From: Cupriavidus sp. MP-37 | GTDB taxonomy: Bacteria; Pseudomonadota; Gammaproteobacteria; Burkholderiales; Burkholderiaceae | Reading direction: 5' to 3' | DNA length: 64,000 bases | Assembly (NCBI RefSeq): GCF_020618415.1 | Contig: NZ_CP085344.1 | Span: forward strand, 1,387,001 to 1,451,000 | In this document: in pieces, positions 30,870 to 40,251 of the stretch | Numbering within the stretch: the first letter of the stretch is position 1 | How the letters are laid out: each line of letters begins with the position of its first letter | Program-made: the position numbers and the translations under genes | The notes under the pieces: model-generated | Databases searched by the model: none | Told to the model about the DNA's origin: nothing | Seen by the model: the letters and a program-made list of their open reading frames with translations, nothing else

Positions 30870-31853
30870 TCAGCCCAGCAGATGCTGCACGCCGGCCTTT
30901 TCTTCTTCCAGTTCCTGCAGGGTGATGTTGATCTTTTCCTGGCTGTAGGCGTCGATCTCCAGACCCTTGACGATTTCGTACTTGCCGTTGGCGGTGGTCA
31001 CCGGGAAGCCGAACATGGTGTCGGCCGGAATGCCGTATTCACCGTTCGACGGGATGCCCATGGTGACGACCTTGCCATTGCTGCCCAGCACCCAGTCGCG
31101 CACGTGGTCGATGGCGGCGTTGGCTGCCGAAGCGGCCGACGACAGGCCACGGGCCTCGATGATGGCGGCGCCGCGCTTGCCGACGGTCGGCAGGAACACG
31201 TCGTTGTTCCACACCGGGTCGTTGATCAGGTCCTTGACGCTCTGGCCGTCGACGGTGGCGTAGCGGTAGTCGGCGTACATGGTCGGGCTGTGGTTGCCCC
31301 ACACGAACAGCTTCTCGATCGACGACACCGGCTTGCCGGTCTTGGCGGCGATCTGCGACAGCGCGCGGTTGTGGTCCAGGCGCAGCATCGCGGTGAAGTT
31401 CTCGCGCGGCAGGTTCGGGGCCGACTTCATGGCGATGTAGGCGTTGGTGTTGGCCGGGTTGCCGACCACCAGCACCTTGACATTGCGGCTGGCGACTTCA
31501 TCCAGCGCCTTGCCCTGCACGGTGAAGATCTGGGCGTTGGCTTCGAGCAGGTCCTTGCGCTCCATGCCCTTGCTGCGCGGACGGGCGCCCACCAGCAGGG
31601 CGACGTCGGCGTCCTTGAAGGCAACCTTGGGGTCATCGGTGATGACCACGCCGGCCAGCAGCGGGAACGCGCAGTCTTCCAGTTCCATCACCACGCCCTT
31701 GACGGCTTGCTGGGCTTGCGGGAGGTCGAGCAGTTGGAGGATGACCGGCTGGTCTTTGCCCAGCATGTCGCCGTTGGCGATGCGGAACAGCAGGGAGTAG
31801 CCGATCTGGCCAGCGGCGCCGGTCACTGCGACGCGCATTGGGGCTTTAGCCAT
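30870..31853 (-). CDS. mdh: Malate dehydrogenase
   Basis: A 327-residue NAD-dependent malate dehydrogenase (malate to oxaloacetate). The Rossmann loop is [21 protein letters not shown], the substrate Arg region [15 protein letters not shown], and the catalytic Asp/His pair lies in LRLDHNRAL and [13 protein letters not shown]. Length and the [19 protein letters not shown] start match the MDH type 2 group of beta-proteobacteria. It is divergent from the GntR regulator gene, with a perfect palindrome between. A terminator follows it. Confidence 0.97.
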   Translation of the reverse strand: MAKAPMRVAVTGAAGQIGYSLLFRIANGDMLGKDQPVILQLLDLPQAQQAVKGVVMELEDCAFPLLAGVVITDDPKVAFKDADVALLVGARPRSKGMERKDLLEANAQIFTVQGKALDEVASRNVKVLVVGNPANTNAYIAMKSAPNLPRENFTAMLRLDHNRALSQIAAKTGKPVSSIEKLFVWGNHSPTMYADYRYATVDGQSVKDLINDPVWNNDVFLPTVGKRGAAIIEARGLSSAASAANAAIDHVRDWVLGSNGKVVTMGIPSNGEYGIPADTMFGFPVTTANGKYEIVKGLEIDAYSQEKINITLQELEEEKAGVQHLLG

Positions 31854-32265
31854 GAGTAAATCTCCAAACGATAGAAGGGGGGATGCCGGTCGGTGGCGCG
31901 CCGGCGCCAGGCAGAGGCGCGCGGTGTGTCACCGGGTGCTGGTTGTCGCCACAGCGGGGAGCGGCCGTCCGCCGGAGCCAGGTGGCGGGGCCGGTGGGGG
32001 AGAGCCACAACGGGTCATGGTGATGCAACAAAGCGTTAGTCTACTGCGAAGCGAGGCGCCATTTCCAGACCGTGCCGCCGCGGGCGCGGTACATTTCCGC
32101 CCTGGGGCGGCAGCTGGCGGGCCTGGAGGCGGGCGATCGCGGGCGTGGACCAGCGCGAGTGTAGGCCTGGCCTCTCTATCCTGTCAATTCATATGTCTTA
32201 TATAAGACATAAGACAATTAACGTAAGGCTGGACGTTACTCGCCCTTTTGTGGTGAAATCGCGCT
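31854..32265. promoter_or_regulatory. Divergent mdh / gntR control region
   Basis: About 410 bp between mdh and the GntR-type regulator gene. The mdh-proximal part is GC-rich and shows nothing recognisable. The gntR-proximal part changes to A/T-rich sequence around 32182-32225, where promoters probably lie. It carries the palindrome listed separately. Confidence 0.6.
32192..32211. promoter_or_regulatory. Perfect 20-bp palindrome, probable GntR operator
   Basis: TATGTCTTAT is followed immediately by its reverse complement ATAAGACATA. A further half-like word, AAGACAATTA, comes next. It is 54 bp before the regulator start codon and contains TATATA, a possible -10, at its centre. This fits autoregulation by the adjacent GntR/HutC protein, and control of mdh is also possible. 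Binding is inferred. Confidence 0.7.
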
Positions 32266-33168
32266 ATGTCCTCCCTGCCTACGTCCCTGACCGGCGCGGC
32301 CACACCCGGCGCGCAGGAATCTGGCGCCGCCACGCCTGGCGCCGGGACGCAGCCGCTTTCGCCGCCGGCGCCCGCGCCGGCCGCCGCGCCGCAGGCCGCC
32401 CCGCCAACTGGTGCCGCTTCTGGTCCCGCTCCTGGTCTGCAGTCAGTGCCATCGCCCACGTTCAGCCCGCTTTACCAGCAGATCAAGGCGCTGATCACGC
32501 GCAGCCTGCAATCCGGCGAATGGAAGCCCGGCGAGATGATTCCCAGCGAGATGGAGCTGGCGTCGCGCTACAAGGTCAGCCAGGGCACGGTGCGCAAGGC
32601 CATCGATGAGCTTGCCGCCGAGAACCTGGTGGCGCGCCGCCAGGGCAAGGGCACCTTCGTGACCACGCACCATGAAGACGTGGTCAAGTTCCGCTTCCTG
32701 CGCCTCGTCCCGGACGAAGGCGAACCCCATTATGGCGCCAGCCACGTGCTGGAATGCAAGCGCCTGCGCGCCCCGGCCGAAATCGCGCGGCTGCTCGACA
32801 TCCGCACCGGCGACAGCGTGGTGCAGATCCGCCGCGTGCTGACGTTCTCCGGCGAATCGACCGTGCTGGACGAAATCTGGCTGCTCGGCGCCAACTTCAA
32901 GGGCCTGACCGCGGAAAAGCTGACCGAGTGGAAAGGGCCCATGTATGCATTGTTCGAGGCCGAATTCGGTACGCGCATGATCCGCGCCTCGGAGAAAATC
33001 CGCGCCGTGCCGGCCGATGAAACCGCGGCCGGGCTGCTGTCCGTGCCGGTGGGCTCGCCGCTGCTGTCGGTCGAGCGCGTTTCCTACACCTATGGCGACC
33101 GCCCCGTGGAAGTGCGCCGTGGGCTGTATGTCACGACCCGGCACTATTACCAGAACGACCTGAGCTGA
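32266..33168 (+). CDS. GntR-family transcriptional regulator, HutC subfamily
   Basis: A 300-residue regulator. The first 65 residues are an Ala/Pro-rich, probably disordered leader. The GntR winged helix then runs from LYQQIKALITRSLQSGEWKPGEMIPSEMELASRYKVSQGTVRKAIDELAAENLVARRQGKGTFV. A UTRA effector domain (about residues 150-295) ends RRGLYVTTRHYYQNDLS. The HutC-type UTRA domain binds small metabolites. The gene lies between mdh and sdhC and all its neighbours encode TCA enzymes, so it probably senses a TCA-related acid and controls them. A shorter start further into the leader is possible. Confidence 0.9.
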   Translation: MSSLPTSLTGAATPGAQESGAATPGAGTQPLSPPAPAPAAAPQAAPPTGAASGPAPGLQSVPSPTFSPLYQQIKALITRSLQSGEWKPGEMIPSEMELASRYKVSQGTVRKAIDELAAENLVARRQGKGTFVTTHHEDVVKFRFLRLVPDEGEPHYGASHVLECKRLRAPAEIARLLDIRTGDSVVQIRRVLTFSGESTVLDEIWLLGANFKGLTAEKLTEWKGPMYALFEAEFGTRMIRASEKIRAVPADETAAGLLSVPVGSPLLSVERVSYTYGDRPVEVRRGLYVTTRHYYQNDLS

Positions 33169-33331
33169 AACGCCGGCGCCGCGCCTGGATGCGTGCGCCG
33201 ATTATTGTCGGTCTGGCCGTGGTAACGCCGGCTGTCGTGCGACGCGGTGGTTGTCGCGGGACGCGGTCGCCGGATGTGCCTGGTGTGCGATTGTCGGGCG
33301 GCGCTTGTCGGGGTGTGATAGCAGAAAATTA

Positions 33332-33362
33332 TTGGTGCAGCGCGCAACAAAGGCGCTAAAAT
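33332..33362 (+). promoter_or_regulatory. Candidate promoter of sdhCDAB
   Basis: TTGGTG (33332-33337) and TAAAAT (33357-33362) are separated by 19 bp, slightly long. The pair lies about 80 bp before the sdhC start in an A/T-richer patch. The region upstream repeats TTGTCG several times. Confidence 0.4.
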
Positions 33363-33444
33363 CTCATGGATTTGCCCTAATGCATCCCGTTGCATGCAGG
33401 CAATGGCAGTTTCGTTTCTTTGTTTACCGCTAATGGGGTCTCGC

Positions 33445-33855
33445 ATGGCTGAAGCCGTCAAACAAGCCAGGCCGGAGTTCCGGAATATCGGTATTTCGCA
33501 GATCGCGAAATACCGGTTGCCCTGGGCCGGCAAGGTATCCATCCTGCATCGCGTGAGCGGTGCACTGATGTTCCTCCTCCTTCCCTTCGTCCTGTATCTG
33601 TTTGAGCAGAGCATCACCTCCGAACTGAGCTTCGCAAAGTTCTCGGCCCTTCTGTCCGGCGGCTTTGTCAAGCTGGTTGTGCTGGCCCTGATCTGGGGTT
33701 ATCTGCATCACTTCTGCGCCGGCATCCGCTTCCTGCTGCTGGATGTGCACGTTGGTGTCTCCAAGCCCGCCTCGGCCAAGTCTGCCATCAGCGTGCTGGT
33801 TGTGAGCCTGCTGCTTACCCTGATTTTCGGCCTGAAGCTGTACGGCCTGTTCTGA
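33445..33855 (+). CDS. sdhC: Succinate dehydrogenase cytochrome b556 subunit
   Basis: A 136-residue membrane anchor of complex II. The signature KVSILHRVSGALMFLLLPF lies at about residues 30-50, and YLHHFCAGIRFLLLDVHVGV, containing the haem-ligand His, at about residue 90. Three membrane spans are visible. It helps bind haem b and ubiquinone. ATG at 33445 starts MAEAVKQARPEFRNI; the earlier frame from 33394 overlaps the leader. First gene of sdhCDAB, 11 bp before sdhD. Confidence 0.95.
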   Translation: MAEAVKQARPEFRNIGISQIAKYRLPWAGKVSILHRVSGALMFLLLPFVLYLFEQSITSELSFAKFSALLSGGFVKLVVLALIWGYLHHFCAGIRFLLLDVHVGVSKPASAKSAISVLVVSLLLTLIFGLKLYGLF

Positions 33856-33866
33856 GGAGAATCAAG

Positions 33867-34232
33867 GTGGCAAATAACAATATCGGTCCCAAGCGTCTTG
33901 TCGTCGGTGCGCACTACGGTCTGAAAGACTGGCTCGCGCAACGCGTCACCGCCGTGGTCATGGTGGTCTTCACCGTGATCCTGGCGATTGCCTTCCTGCT
34001 GTCGAACGGCGCTTCGTATGAAGCGTGGGCAGGGCTCTTCGCCAACCAGTGGATGAAGATCATCACGTTCCTGACCATCCTGTCGCTGCTGTATCACGCC
34101 TGGATCGGCGTGCGCGATATCTGGATGGACTATGTGAAGCCGATGGCGGTGCGCCTGGTGCTGCAAGTTCTTACGATTCTGTGGCTCGTCGGTTGCGCGG
34201 GCTACGCTGCTCAGATTCTCTGGAGGGTGTAA
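33867..34232 (+). CDS. sdhD: Succinate dehydrogenase membrane anchor subunit
   Basis: A 121-residue second membrane anchor of complex II with three spans. GLKDWLAQRVTAVVMVVFTV is the conserved first-helix region (its Arg near the quinone site). LLYHAWIGVRDIWMDYVKP includes the haem-side His and the Asp-Tyr pair of the quinone pocket. It starts with GTG at 33867, supported by GAGGAG about eight bases upstream. It ends three bases before sdhA. Confidence 0.93.
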   Translation: MANNNIGPKRLVVGAHYGLKDWLAQRVTAVVMVVFTVILAIAFLLSNGASYEAWAGLFANQWMKIITFLTILSLLYHAWIGVRDIWMDYVKPMAVRLVLQVLTILWLVGCAGYAAQILWRV

Positions 34233-34235
34233 TAA

Positions 34236-36014
34236 ATGGTCGCAGTCAAGACTGGATTGCCGCGTCGCCGCTTTGACGTGGTCATCGTCGGTGCTGGCGG
34301 CGCCGGGATGCGCGCATCCCTCCAGCTCGCGGAAGCCGGCCTCAACGTGGCCGTGCTGTCCAAGGTGTTCCCGACCCGCTCGCACACCGTGGCGGCGCAG
34401 GGCGGCATCGGTGCCTCGCTCGGCAACATGAGCGAGGACAACTGGCACTATCACTTCTACGACACCATCAAGGGCTCGGACTGGCTGGGCGACCAGGATG
34501 CGATCGAGTTCATGTGCCGGGAAGCGCCCAAGGTCGTGTACGAGCTCGAGCACTTCGGCATGCCGTTCGACCGCAACCCCGACGGCACCATCTACCAGCG
34601 CCCGTTCGGCGGCCACACCGCCAACTACGGTGAAAAGCCGGTGCAGCGCGCCTGCGCCGCGGCTGACCGTACCGGCCACGCGCTGCTGCACACGCTGTAC
34701 CAGCGCAACGTGCGCGCCAAGACCCACTTCTTCGTCGAATGGATGGCGCTGGACCTGATCCGCGACCAGGACGGCGACGTGCTGGGCGTGACCGCGCTGG
34801 AAATGGAAACCGGCGAGGTCTACATCCTCGAGGCCAAGACCACGCTGTTCGCGACCGGCGGTGCCGGCCGCATCTACGCCGCTTCCACCAACGCCTTCAT
34901 CAACACTGGTGACGGCCTGGGCATGGCCGCGCGCGCGGGCGTGCCGCTGGAAGACATGGAGTTCTGGCAGTTCCACCCGACCGGCGTGGCCGGCGCGGGC
35001 GTGCTGATCACCGAAGGCGTGCGCGGCGAGGGCGGTATCCTGCGCAACAAGGACGGCGAGCGCTTCATGGAGCGCTATGCGCCGACGCTGAAGGACCTGG
35101 CGCCGCGCGACTTCGTCTCGCGCTCGATGGACCAGGAAATCAAGGAAGGCCGCGGCTGCGGCCCGAACGGCGACTATGTGCTGCTCGACCTGACCCACGT
35201 CGGTGCCGAGACCATCATGAAGCGCCTGCCGTCGATCCGCGAGATCGGCCTGAAGTTCGCCAACGTCGACGCGATCAAGGAACCGATCCCGGTGGTCCCG
35301 ACCATCCATTACCAGATGGGCGGCATCCCGACCAACTATCACGGCCAGGTGGTGGTGCCGAAGAACGGCAACCCGAACGAGGTCGTCAACGGTTTCTACG
35401 CGATCGGCGAGTGCTCGTGCGTGTCGGTGCACGGCGCCAACCGCCTGGGCACCAACTCGCTGCTCGACCTGGTGGTGTTCGGCCGCGCTGCCGGCAACCA
35501 CATCATCGCGCAGAACCTGAAGCAGAAGGAGCACAAGCCGCTGCCGGCCGATGCCGCCGACCGCGCGCTGTCGCGCCTGGCCAAGCTGCAGTCGTCGTCG
35601 TCGGGCGAGTACACGCAGGATGTCGCCAACGACATCCGCAAGAACATGCAGTCGCATGCCGGCGTGTTCCGTACCCAGAAGCTGATGGACGAGGGCGTCG
35701 AGCGCATCCTGGAAGTGAGCGAGCGCGCCGCCAACATCCACCTGAAGGACAAGTCCAAGGTCTTCAACACCGCGCTGGTGGAAGCCCTGGAAGTGGCCAA
35801 CCTGGTGGAAGTGGCCAAGGCCACCATGATCTCGGCCGCGGCCCGCAAGGAATCGCGCGGTGCCCACGCGCACAGCGACTTCCCCAACCGCGACGACCAG
35901 AACTGGCTCAAGCACACGCTGTTCTACAGCGAAGGCAACCGCCTCGACTACAAGCCGGTGAAGATGGAACCGCTGACGGTGGAAAGCGTGCCGCCGAAGG
36001 CCCGTACCTTCTGA
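34236..36014 (+). CDS. sdhA: Succinate dehydrogenase flavoprotein subunit
   Basis: The 592-residue catalytic subunit of complex II, oxidising succinate to fumarate. The FAD-binding loop is VVIVGAGGAGMRASLQLAEAG, and covalent FAD attachment is expected at the His in PTRSHTVAAQGG. ATGGAGRIYAASTNAFINTGDG, the active-site region FWQFHPTGVAGAGVLITEGVRGEGG and SCVSVHGANRLGTNSLLDLVVFGR are all intact. Length matches the E. coli subunit (588). It is translated from a tight sdhCDAB unit, and sdhE, which inserts the flavin, lies downstream. Confidence 0.98.
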   Translation: MVAVKTGLPRRRFDVVIVGAGGAGMRASLQLAEAGLNVAVLSKVFPTRSHTVAAQGGIGASLGNMSEDNWHYHFYDTIKGSDWLGDQDAIEFMCREAPKVVYELEHFGMPFDRNPDGTIYQRPFGGHTANYGEKPVQRACAAADRTGHALLHTLYQRNVRAKTHFFVEWMALDLIRDQDGDVLGVTALEMETGEVYILEAKTTLFATGGAGRIYAASTNAFINTGDGLGMAARAGVPLEDMEFWQFHPTGVAGAGVLITEGVRGEGGILRNKDGERFMERYAPTLKDLAPRDFVSRSMDQEIKEGRGCGPNGDYVLLDLTHVGAETIMKRLPSIREIGLKFANVDAIKEPIPVVPTIHYQMGGIPTNYHGQVVVPKNGNPNEVVNGFYAIGECSCVSVHGANRLGTNSLLDLVVFGRAAGNHIIAQNLKQKEHKPLPADAADRALSRLAKLQSSSSGEYTQDVANDIRKNMQSHAGVFRTQKLMDEGVERILEVSERAANIHLKDKSKVFNTALVEALEVANLVEVAKATMISAAARKESRGAHAHSDFPNRDDQNWLKHTLFYSEGNRLDYKPVKMEPLTVESVPPKARTF

Positions 36015-36048
36015 GCACCGCATCGTAGAGATAACAGGACCCACAGAA

Positions 36049-36750
36049 ATGAAGCGTATTTTCGAAGTCTACCGCTACGATCCGGACAAGGATGCGGCAC
36101 CGCGCATGCAGACCTACGAGGTCGAGCTGGACGGCCACGAGCGCATGCTGCTGGACGCGCTGGTGAAGCTGAAGAAGCTGGACGAGACCATCTCGTTCCG
36201 CCGTTCGTGCCGCGAAGGCGTGTGCGGCTCGGACGCGATGAACATCAACGGCAAGAACGGCCTGGCGTGCCTGACCAACATGCGCGAGCTGCCGGACCGC
36301 ATCGTGCTGCGTCCGCTGCCCGGCCTGCCGGTGGTGCGCGACCTGATCGTCGACATGACGAACTTCTTCAAGCAGTACAACTCGATCAAGCCGTTCCTGA
36401 TCAACGACGAGCCGCCGCCCGAGAAAGAGCGCCTGCAGTCGCCGGAAGAGCGTGACGAGCTGGATGGCCTGTACGAGTGCATCCTGTGCGCCAGCTGCTC
36501 GACCTCGTGCCCGTCGTTCTGGTGGAACCCGGACAAGTTCGTCGGCCCCGCCGGCCTGCTGCAGGCTTACCGCTTCATCGCGGACAGCCGCGACCAGGCC
36601 ACCAACGAGCGCCTGGACAACCTGAACGACCCGTACCGCCTGTTCCGTTGCCACAGCATCATGAACTGCGTCGACGTGTGCCCGAAGGGTCTGAACCCGA
36701 CCAAGGCCATCGGCAAGATCAAGGAGCTGATGGTCCGCCGCGCGGTGTGA
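36049..36750 (+). CDS. sdhB: Succinate dehydrogenase iron-sulfur subunit
   Basis: A 233-residue electron-transfer subunit of complex II. All three cluster motifs are present: [2Fe-2S] in FRRSCREGVCGSDAMNINGKNGLAC, [4Fe-4S] in CILCASCSTSCPSFWW, and [3Fe-4S] in CHSIMNCVDVCPKGLNPTKAI. The sequence is full length (E. coli 238). It lies 34 bp after sdhA and about 80 bp before sdhE in the same direction. Confidence 0.98.
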   Translation: MKRIFEVYRYDPDKDAAPRMQTYEVELDGHERMLLDALVKLKKLDETISFRRSCREGVCGSDAMNINGKNGLACLTNMRELPDRIVLRPLPGLPVVRDLIVDMTNFFKQYNSIKPFLINDEPPPEKERLQSPEERDELDGLYECILCASCSTSCPSFWWNPDKFVGPAGLLQAYRFIADSRDQATNERLDNLNDPYRLFRCHSIMNCVDVCPKGLNPTKAIGKIKELMVRRAV

Positions 36751-36828
36751 TCCCGCGGCTGTCTAAGCAGTAAGCGGCGCGTCAGCCAGAGCGGTTATAT
36801 CTGGCAGGCGCGCCGAAAGTAGGAAGCC

Positions 36829-37116
36829 ATGACTGAGAGTCCTGCCACCACCTTCTCCCATCAGGCCGATCCGCACAAGCGCGCCCGGTTGCGCTGGCGT
36901 GCCCGCCGCGGCCTCCTGGAGAACGACATCATCGTCGAACGTTTCTTCAACCGTTACGAGGAGAGCCTGTCCGACGAGGATGTGGCTGCGCTGAGCCAGC
37001 TGTTCGAGCTCAGTGACAACGAGTTGATGGACCTGCTCCTTGCGCGCAAGGAACTGGACGGTGAGCTCGACACGCCCCCGATGCAGCGAGTCATCGCCCT
37101 GCTGCGTACGGTCTGA
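36829..37116 (+). CDS. sdhE: FAD assembly factor SdhE
   Basis: A 95-residue cytoplasmic protein of the SdhE/YgfY (Sdh5) family, needed for covalent flavinylation of SdhA. The key RGxxE motif is in [29 protein letters not shown], near residue 27. The remainder, [24 protein letters not shown], is the usual helical bundle. It sits between sdhB and gltA, so it is co-expressed with its client. Confidence 0.95.
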   Translation: MTESPATTFSHQADPHKRARLRWRARRGLLENDIIVERFFNRYEESLSDEDVAALSQLFELSDNELMDLLLARKELDGELDTPPMQRVIALLRTV

Positions 37117-37159
37117 GTTTTGGTCAACATTATTATTCACAGCATTTGAAGGATCCGAC

Positions 37160-38461
37160 ATGACGCCGTCCGATGTGAAAGCCACGCTATCGTTCTCCGA
37201 TGGTTCCCCCAGCGTTGAGCTGCCGATCTACAAGGGTACGGTTGGCCCGGACGTGATCGACATTCGCAAGCTGTACGGACAAACCGGTAAGTTCACCTAC
37301 GACCCCGGTTTCATGTCGACGGCTTCGTGCAATTCCAAGATCACCTATATCGACGGCGACAAGGGCGAGCTGCTGTACCGCGGCTACCCGATCGAGCAGC
37401 TGGCGCAGAAGTGCGACCACCTCGAGACCTGCTACCTGCTGCTCAAGGGCGAACTGCCCAACGCCAAGCAGAAGGAAGAATTCGTCGGCCATGTGATGAA
37501 CCACACCATGGTCCACGAGCAGATGCAGTTCTTCATGCGCGGCTTCCGCCGCGATGCGCACCCGATGGCCGTGCTGACCGGCATGGTCGGCGCCATGAGC
37601 GCGTTCTACCACGACGCCATGGACATCGACGATCCGCACCAGCGCGAGATCTCGGCCATCCGCCTGATCGCCAAGATGCCGACCCTGGTGGCGATGGCGT
37701 ACAAGTACAACATCGGCCAGCCGTACATCTACCCGCAGAACGACCTGTCCTACTCGGGCAACTTCATGCGCATGATGTTCGCCACGCCGTGCGCCCCGTA
37801 CACCGTGAACCCGGTGCTGGAGCGCGCGCTCGACCGCATCTTCATCCTGCACGCCGACCACGAGCAGAACGCGTCGACCTCGACCGTGCGCCTGGCCGGT
37901 TCGTCGGGCACCAACCCGTTCGCCGCCATTGCCGCGGGCGTGGCCTGCCTGTGGGGTCCGGCCCACGGCGGCGCCAACGAAGCCGCGCTGAAGATGCTGG
38001 AAGAAATCGGCAGCGTCGACAACATCAACGAGTTCATCAAGCAGGTCAAGGACAAGAACTCGGGCGTGCGCCTGATGGGCTTCGGCCACCGCGTGTACAA
38101 GAACTACGATCCGCGCGCCAAGCTGATGCGCGAAACCTGCCATGAAGTGCTGAACGAGTTGGGCCTGCACAACGACCCGCTGTTCAAGCTGGCCATGGAG
38201 CTGGAAAAGATCGCGCTGGAAGACGAATACTTCGTCAGCCGCAAGCTGTACCCGAACGTCGACTTCTACTCGGGCATCGTGCAGCGCGCGCTGGGCATCC
38301 CGACCTCGCTGTTCACCTGCATCTTCGCGCTGGCCCGCACCCCGGGCTGGATCTCGCAGTGGGAAGAGATGATCACCGATCCGGAATACAAGATCGGCCG
38401 TCCGCGCCAGCTGTTCGTCGGCGCCGCCACCCGCGACGTGCCGGACGTGGCCAAGCGCTAA
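37160..38461 (+). CDS. gltA: Citrate synthase
   Basis: A 433-residue citrate synthase of the Gram-negative hexameric type, condensing acetyl-CoA and oxaloacetate. Active-site regions are [15 protein letters not shown] (first His), [19 protein letters not shown] (second His) and [20 protein letters not shown] (Asp). [20 protein letters not shown] is also conserved. ATG at 37160 starts [22 protein letters not shown], and the upstream extension overlaps sdhE. The gene is 43 bp after sdhE and ends in a clear terminator. Confidence 0.97.
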   Translation: MTPSDVKATLSFSDGSPSVELPIYKGTVGPDVIDIRKLYGQTGKFTYDPGFMSTASCNSKITYIDGDKGELLYRGYPIEQLAQKCDHLETCYLLLKGELPNAKQKEEFVGHVMNHTMVHEQMQFFMRGFRRDAHPMAVLTGMVGAMSAFYHDAMDIDDPHQREISAIRLIAKMPTLVAMAYKYNIGQPYIYPQNDLSYSGNFMRMMFATPCAPYTVNPVLERALDRIFILHADHEQNASTSTVRLAGSSGTNPFAAIAAGVACLWGPAHGGANEAALKMLEEIGSVDNINEFIKQVKDKNSGVRLMGFGHRVYKNYDPRAKLMRETCHEVLNELGLHNDPLFKLAMELEKIALEDEYFVSRKLYPNVDFYSGIVQRALGIPTSLFTCIFALARTPGWISQWEEMITDPEYKIGRPRQLFVGAATRDVPDVAKR

Positions 38462-38995
38462 GCGGATCCCGCCGCTGCGCAGCGCAGCAATTCCAGACGC
38501 CCCGGCCCGCCGGGGCGTTTGTCTTTGTGGGCCGGCCGCGGTTGTGCAGCGCGGCGCCGGCAAGGGCAGGAAATTGCACCCCGAATGGTCCGGGGCGCAA
38601 TTTGTGGATGATTGTGTCGCGTTTGCCCAAATCGGTTCCGCATAAATTGTGCGATAGTCGCGTGCGGCGGGAAATTTGACCCTATAATGCGGGCTGCTTT
38701 GCCGACGGCAGCCGGGCCACCCTTCCGGCATGCGGTGCGGCAAGCGGGGCAGGCGAATCGCTTGCGCAATAGAGAACGCATCAAACGTTGTCTTTCCGAA
38801 CCTTGGTCCCCATACCTCAGCGGGACTGACACTTGCCGGGCCCCGCATACGCTGTCTCTTCCTTGCAGGCCCGTCTTCCGCGTCTCGGGTGGCGCTTCTG
38901 CGAGTCCCGATCCCAATAGTCCGCGGGTGTTGTTCGATTGCGCAGGTCATACCGCTTCTGCCCGGTTGACCCAAACATAAATCGAGGAGCTCCTG
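38462..38995. promoter_or_regulatory. Intergenic region with braC promoter and long leader
   Basis: About 530 bp. It holds the gltA terminator, then an A/T-rich region with a consensus -10 TATAAT at 38683-38688 (aaatttgaccctataatgcg). The -35 region is not clear. From there about 300 nt of transcribed leader would precede the binding-protein start codon. Reading frames in the leader have no ribosome sites and resemble no family. Confidence 0.55.
38497..38525 (+). terminator. Intrinsic terminator of gltA
   Basis: ACGCCCCGGC/GCCGGGGCGT hairpin followed by ttgtctt, 35 bp after the gltA stop. It would end the sdhCDAB-sdhE-gltA transcript. Confidence 0.85.
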
Positions 38996-40111
38996 ATGAC
39001 GCTGTCCCGTCTTTCCACCATTTCGCTGGCTGCCATGCTGGCTACCTTCGGCGCCGCCGCCAACGCCGAAACCGTGAAGATCGCCATTGCCGGCCCGATG
39101 AGCGGCTCGGTGGCGCAGTATGGCGACATGGTCAAGGCCGGTGCGCTGACCGCCGTCGAACAGATCAACGCAGCCGGCGGCGCCGGCGGCAACAAGTTCG
39201 AGGTGGTGCTGATGGACGACGCCTGCGAGCCGAAGCAGGCGGTCGCGGTGGCCAACAAGATCGTCAGCCAGAACATCAAGTACGTGATCGGCCACGTGTG
39301 CTCGGGCTCGACCATCCCGGCCTCGGACATCTACGAGAACGAAGGCATCGTGATGGTGACGCCGTCGGCCACCGCGCCGCAGCTGACCGAGACCAAGAAG
39401 CGCAACTTCATCTTCCGCACCATCGGCCGCGACGACCAGCAGGGCCCGGCCGCCGCCCAGTACATCATCGGCAAGGTCAAGCCGAAGAAGGTCGCCGTGC
39501 TGCACGACAAGCAGTCGTACGGCCAGGGCATCGCCAGCTCGGTGAAGAAGGACCTGGAAGCCGCCAAGATCCCGGTGGCCGTGTTCGAAGGCATCAACGC
39601 CGGCGACTCGGACTACTCGGCCGTGATCACCAAGCTCAAGTCGCAGGGCGTGGACTTCGTCTACTTCGGCGGCTACCACCCGGAAATGGGTCTGCTGCTG
39701 CGCCAGGCGCGCGAGCAGGGCGTGAAGGCCGCCTTCATGGGCCCCGAGGGTGTCGGCAACAAGGACGTGACCGCGATCGCCGGCCCGTCGTCGGAAGGCA
39801 TGCTGGTGACGCTGCCGGCCGACTTCTCGGCCGATCCGGCCAACGCCGGCCTGGTCAAGGCCTTTGCCGACAAGAAGCGTGACGCCAACGGTCCGTTCCA
39901 GATGCCGGCCTATGCCGCGGTCAAGATCATCGGCGACGCCATCGCCGGCGCCAAGAGCACCGATCCCGCCAAGGTTGCCGCGTACATGCACAAGAACGCC
40001 TTCACCACGCCGATCGGCAAGGTCGAGTACGACGCCAAGGGCGACCTGAAGTCCTTCAAGTTCGTGGTCTACACCTGGCACAAGGACGCCAGCAAGACCG
40101 CCGCGAACTAA
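38996..40111 (+). CDS. braC: Branched-chain amino acid ABC transporter, substrate-binding protein
   Basis: A 371-residue periplasmic receptor of the LivJ/LivK/BraC type (Leu/Ile/Val and sometimes other amino acids). The N-terminal 24 residues (MTLSRLSTISLAAMLATFGAAANA) are a signal peptide. The mature protein opens ETVKIAIAGPMSGSVAQYGDM, the family start. VCSGSTIPASDIYENEGIVMVTPSATAPQLTE forms the ligand-contact region. ATG at 38996 follows GAGGAG. The permease and ATPase genes livHMGF follow, but after 331 bp of palindromic repeats rather than in a tight operon. Confidence 0.94.
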   Translation: MTLSRLSTISLAAMLATFGAAANAETVKIAIAGPMSGSVAQYGDMVKAGALTAVEQINAAGGAGGNKFEVVLMDDACEPKQAVAVANKIVSQNIKYVIGHVCSGSTIPASDIYENEGIVMVTPSATAPQLTETKKRNFIFRTIGRDDQQGPAAAQYIIGKVKPKKVAVLHDKQSYGQGIASSVKKDLEAAKIPVAVFEGINAGDSDYSAVITKLKSQGVDFVYFGGYHPEMGLLLRQAREQGVKAAFMGPEGVGNKDVTAIAGPSSEGMLVTLPADFSADPANAGLVKAFADKKRDANGPFQMPAYAAVKIIGDAIAGAKSTDPAKVAAYMHKNAFTTPIGKVEYDAKGDLKSFKFVVYTWHKDASKTAAN

Positions 40112-40132
40112 GGCGCTTGCACTCCCGACGGG

Positions 40133-40180
40133 TTGCTCCCCTCTCCCGCTTGCGGGAGAGGGGCAGGGGGTGAGGGCGGG
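40133..40180. repeat. Type A palindrome after braC
   Basis: gctcccctctcccgc tt gcgggagagggg followed by cagggggtgagggcggg matches the left half of the type A element. It lies about 20 bp past the braC stop and can form a strong hairpin. Confidence 0.78.
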
Positions 40181-40251
40181 AGTCTCAACGGCTGGGGGCG
40201 GCGGGTTAACACCGTTGGCCCCGCTTGATGTGGCTCCTTGCTGGCCCACCC
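40181..40251. other. Spacer between palindromic repeats upstream of livH
   Basis: A 70-bp stretch with no gene or recognisable signal. It links the type A palindrome to the tandem type B copies. Confidence 0.5.

Noticed and set aside
38730..38969. 79-codon plus-strand frame in the braC leader
   Set aside because: No ribosome site, Cys/Arg/Pro-rich, and no similarity I recognise; more likely untranslated leader.
37187..40249. Minus-strand open frame of 1020 codons opposite gltA and braC
   Set aside because: Shadow of two well-supported plus-strand genes; it crosses the gltA terminator and has no family features or ribosome site.
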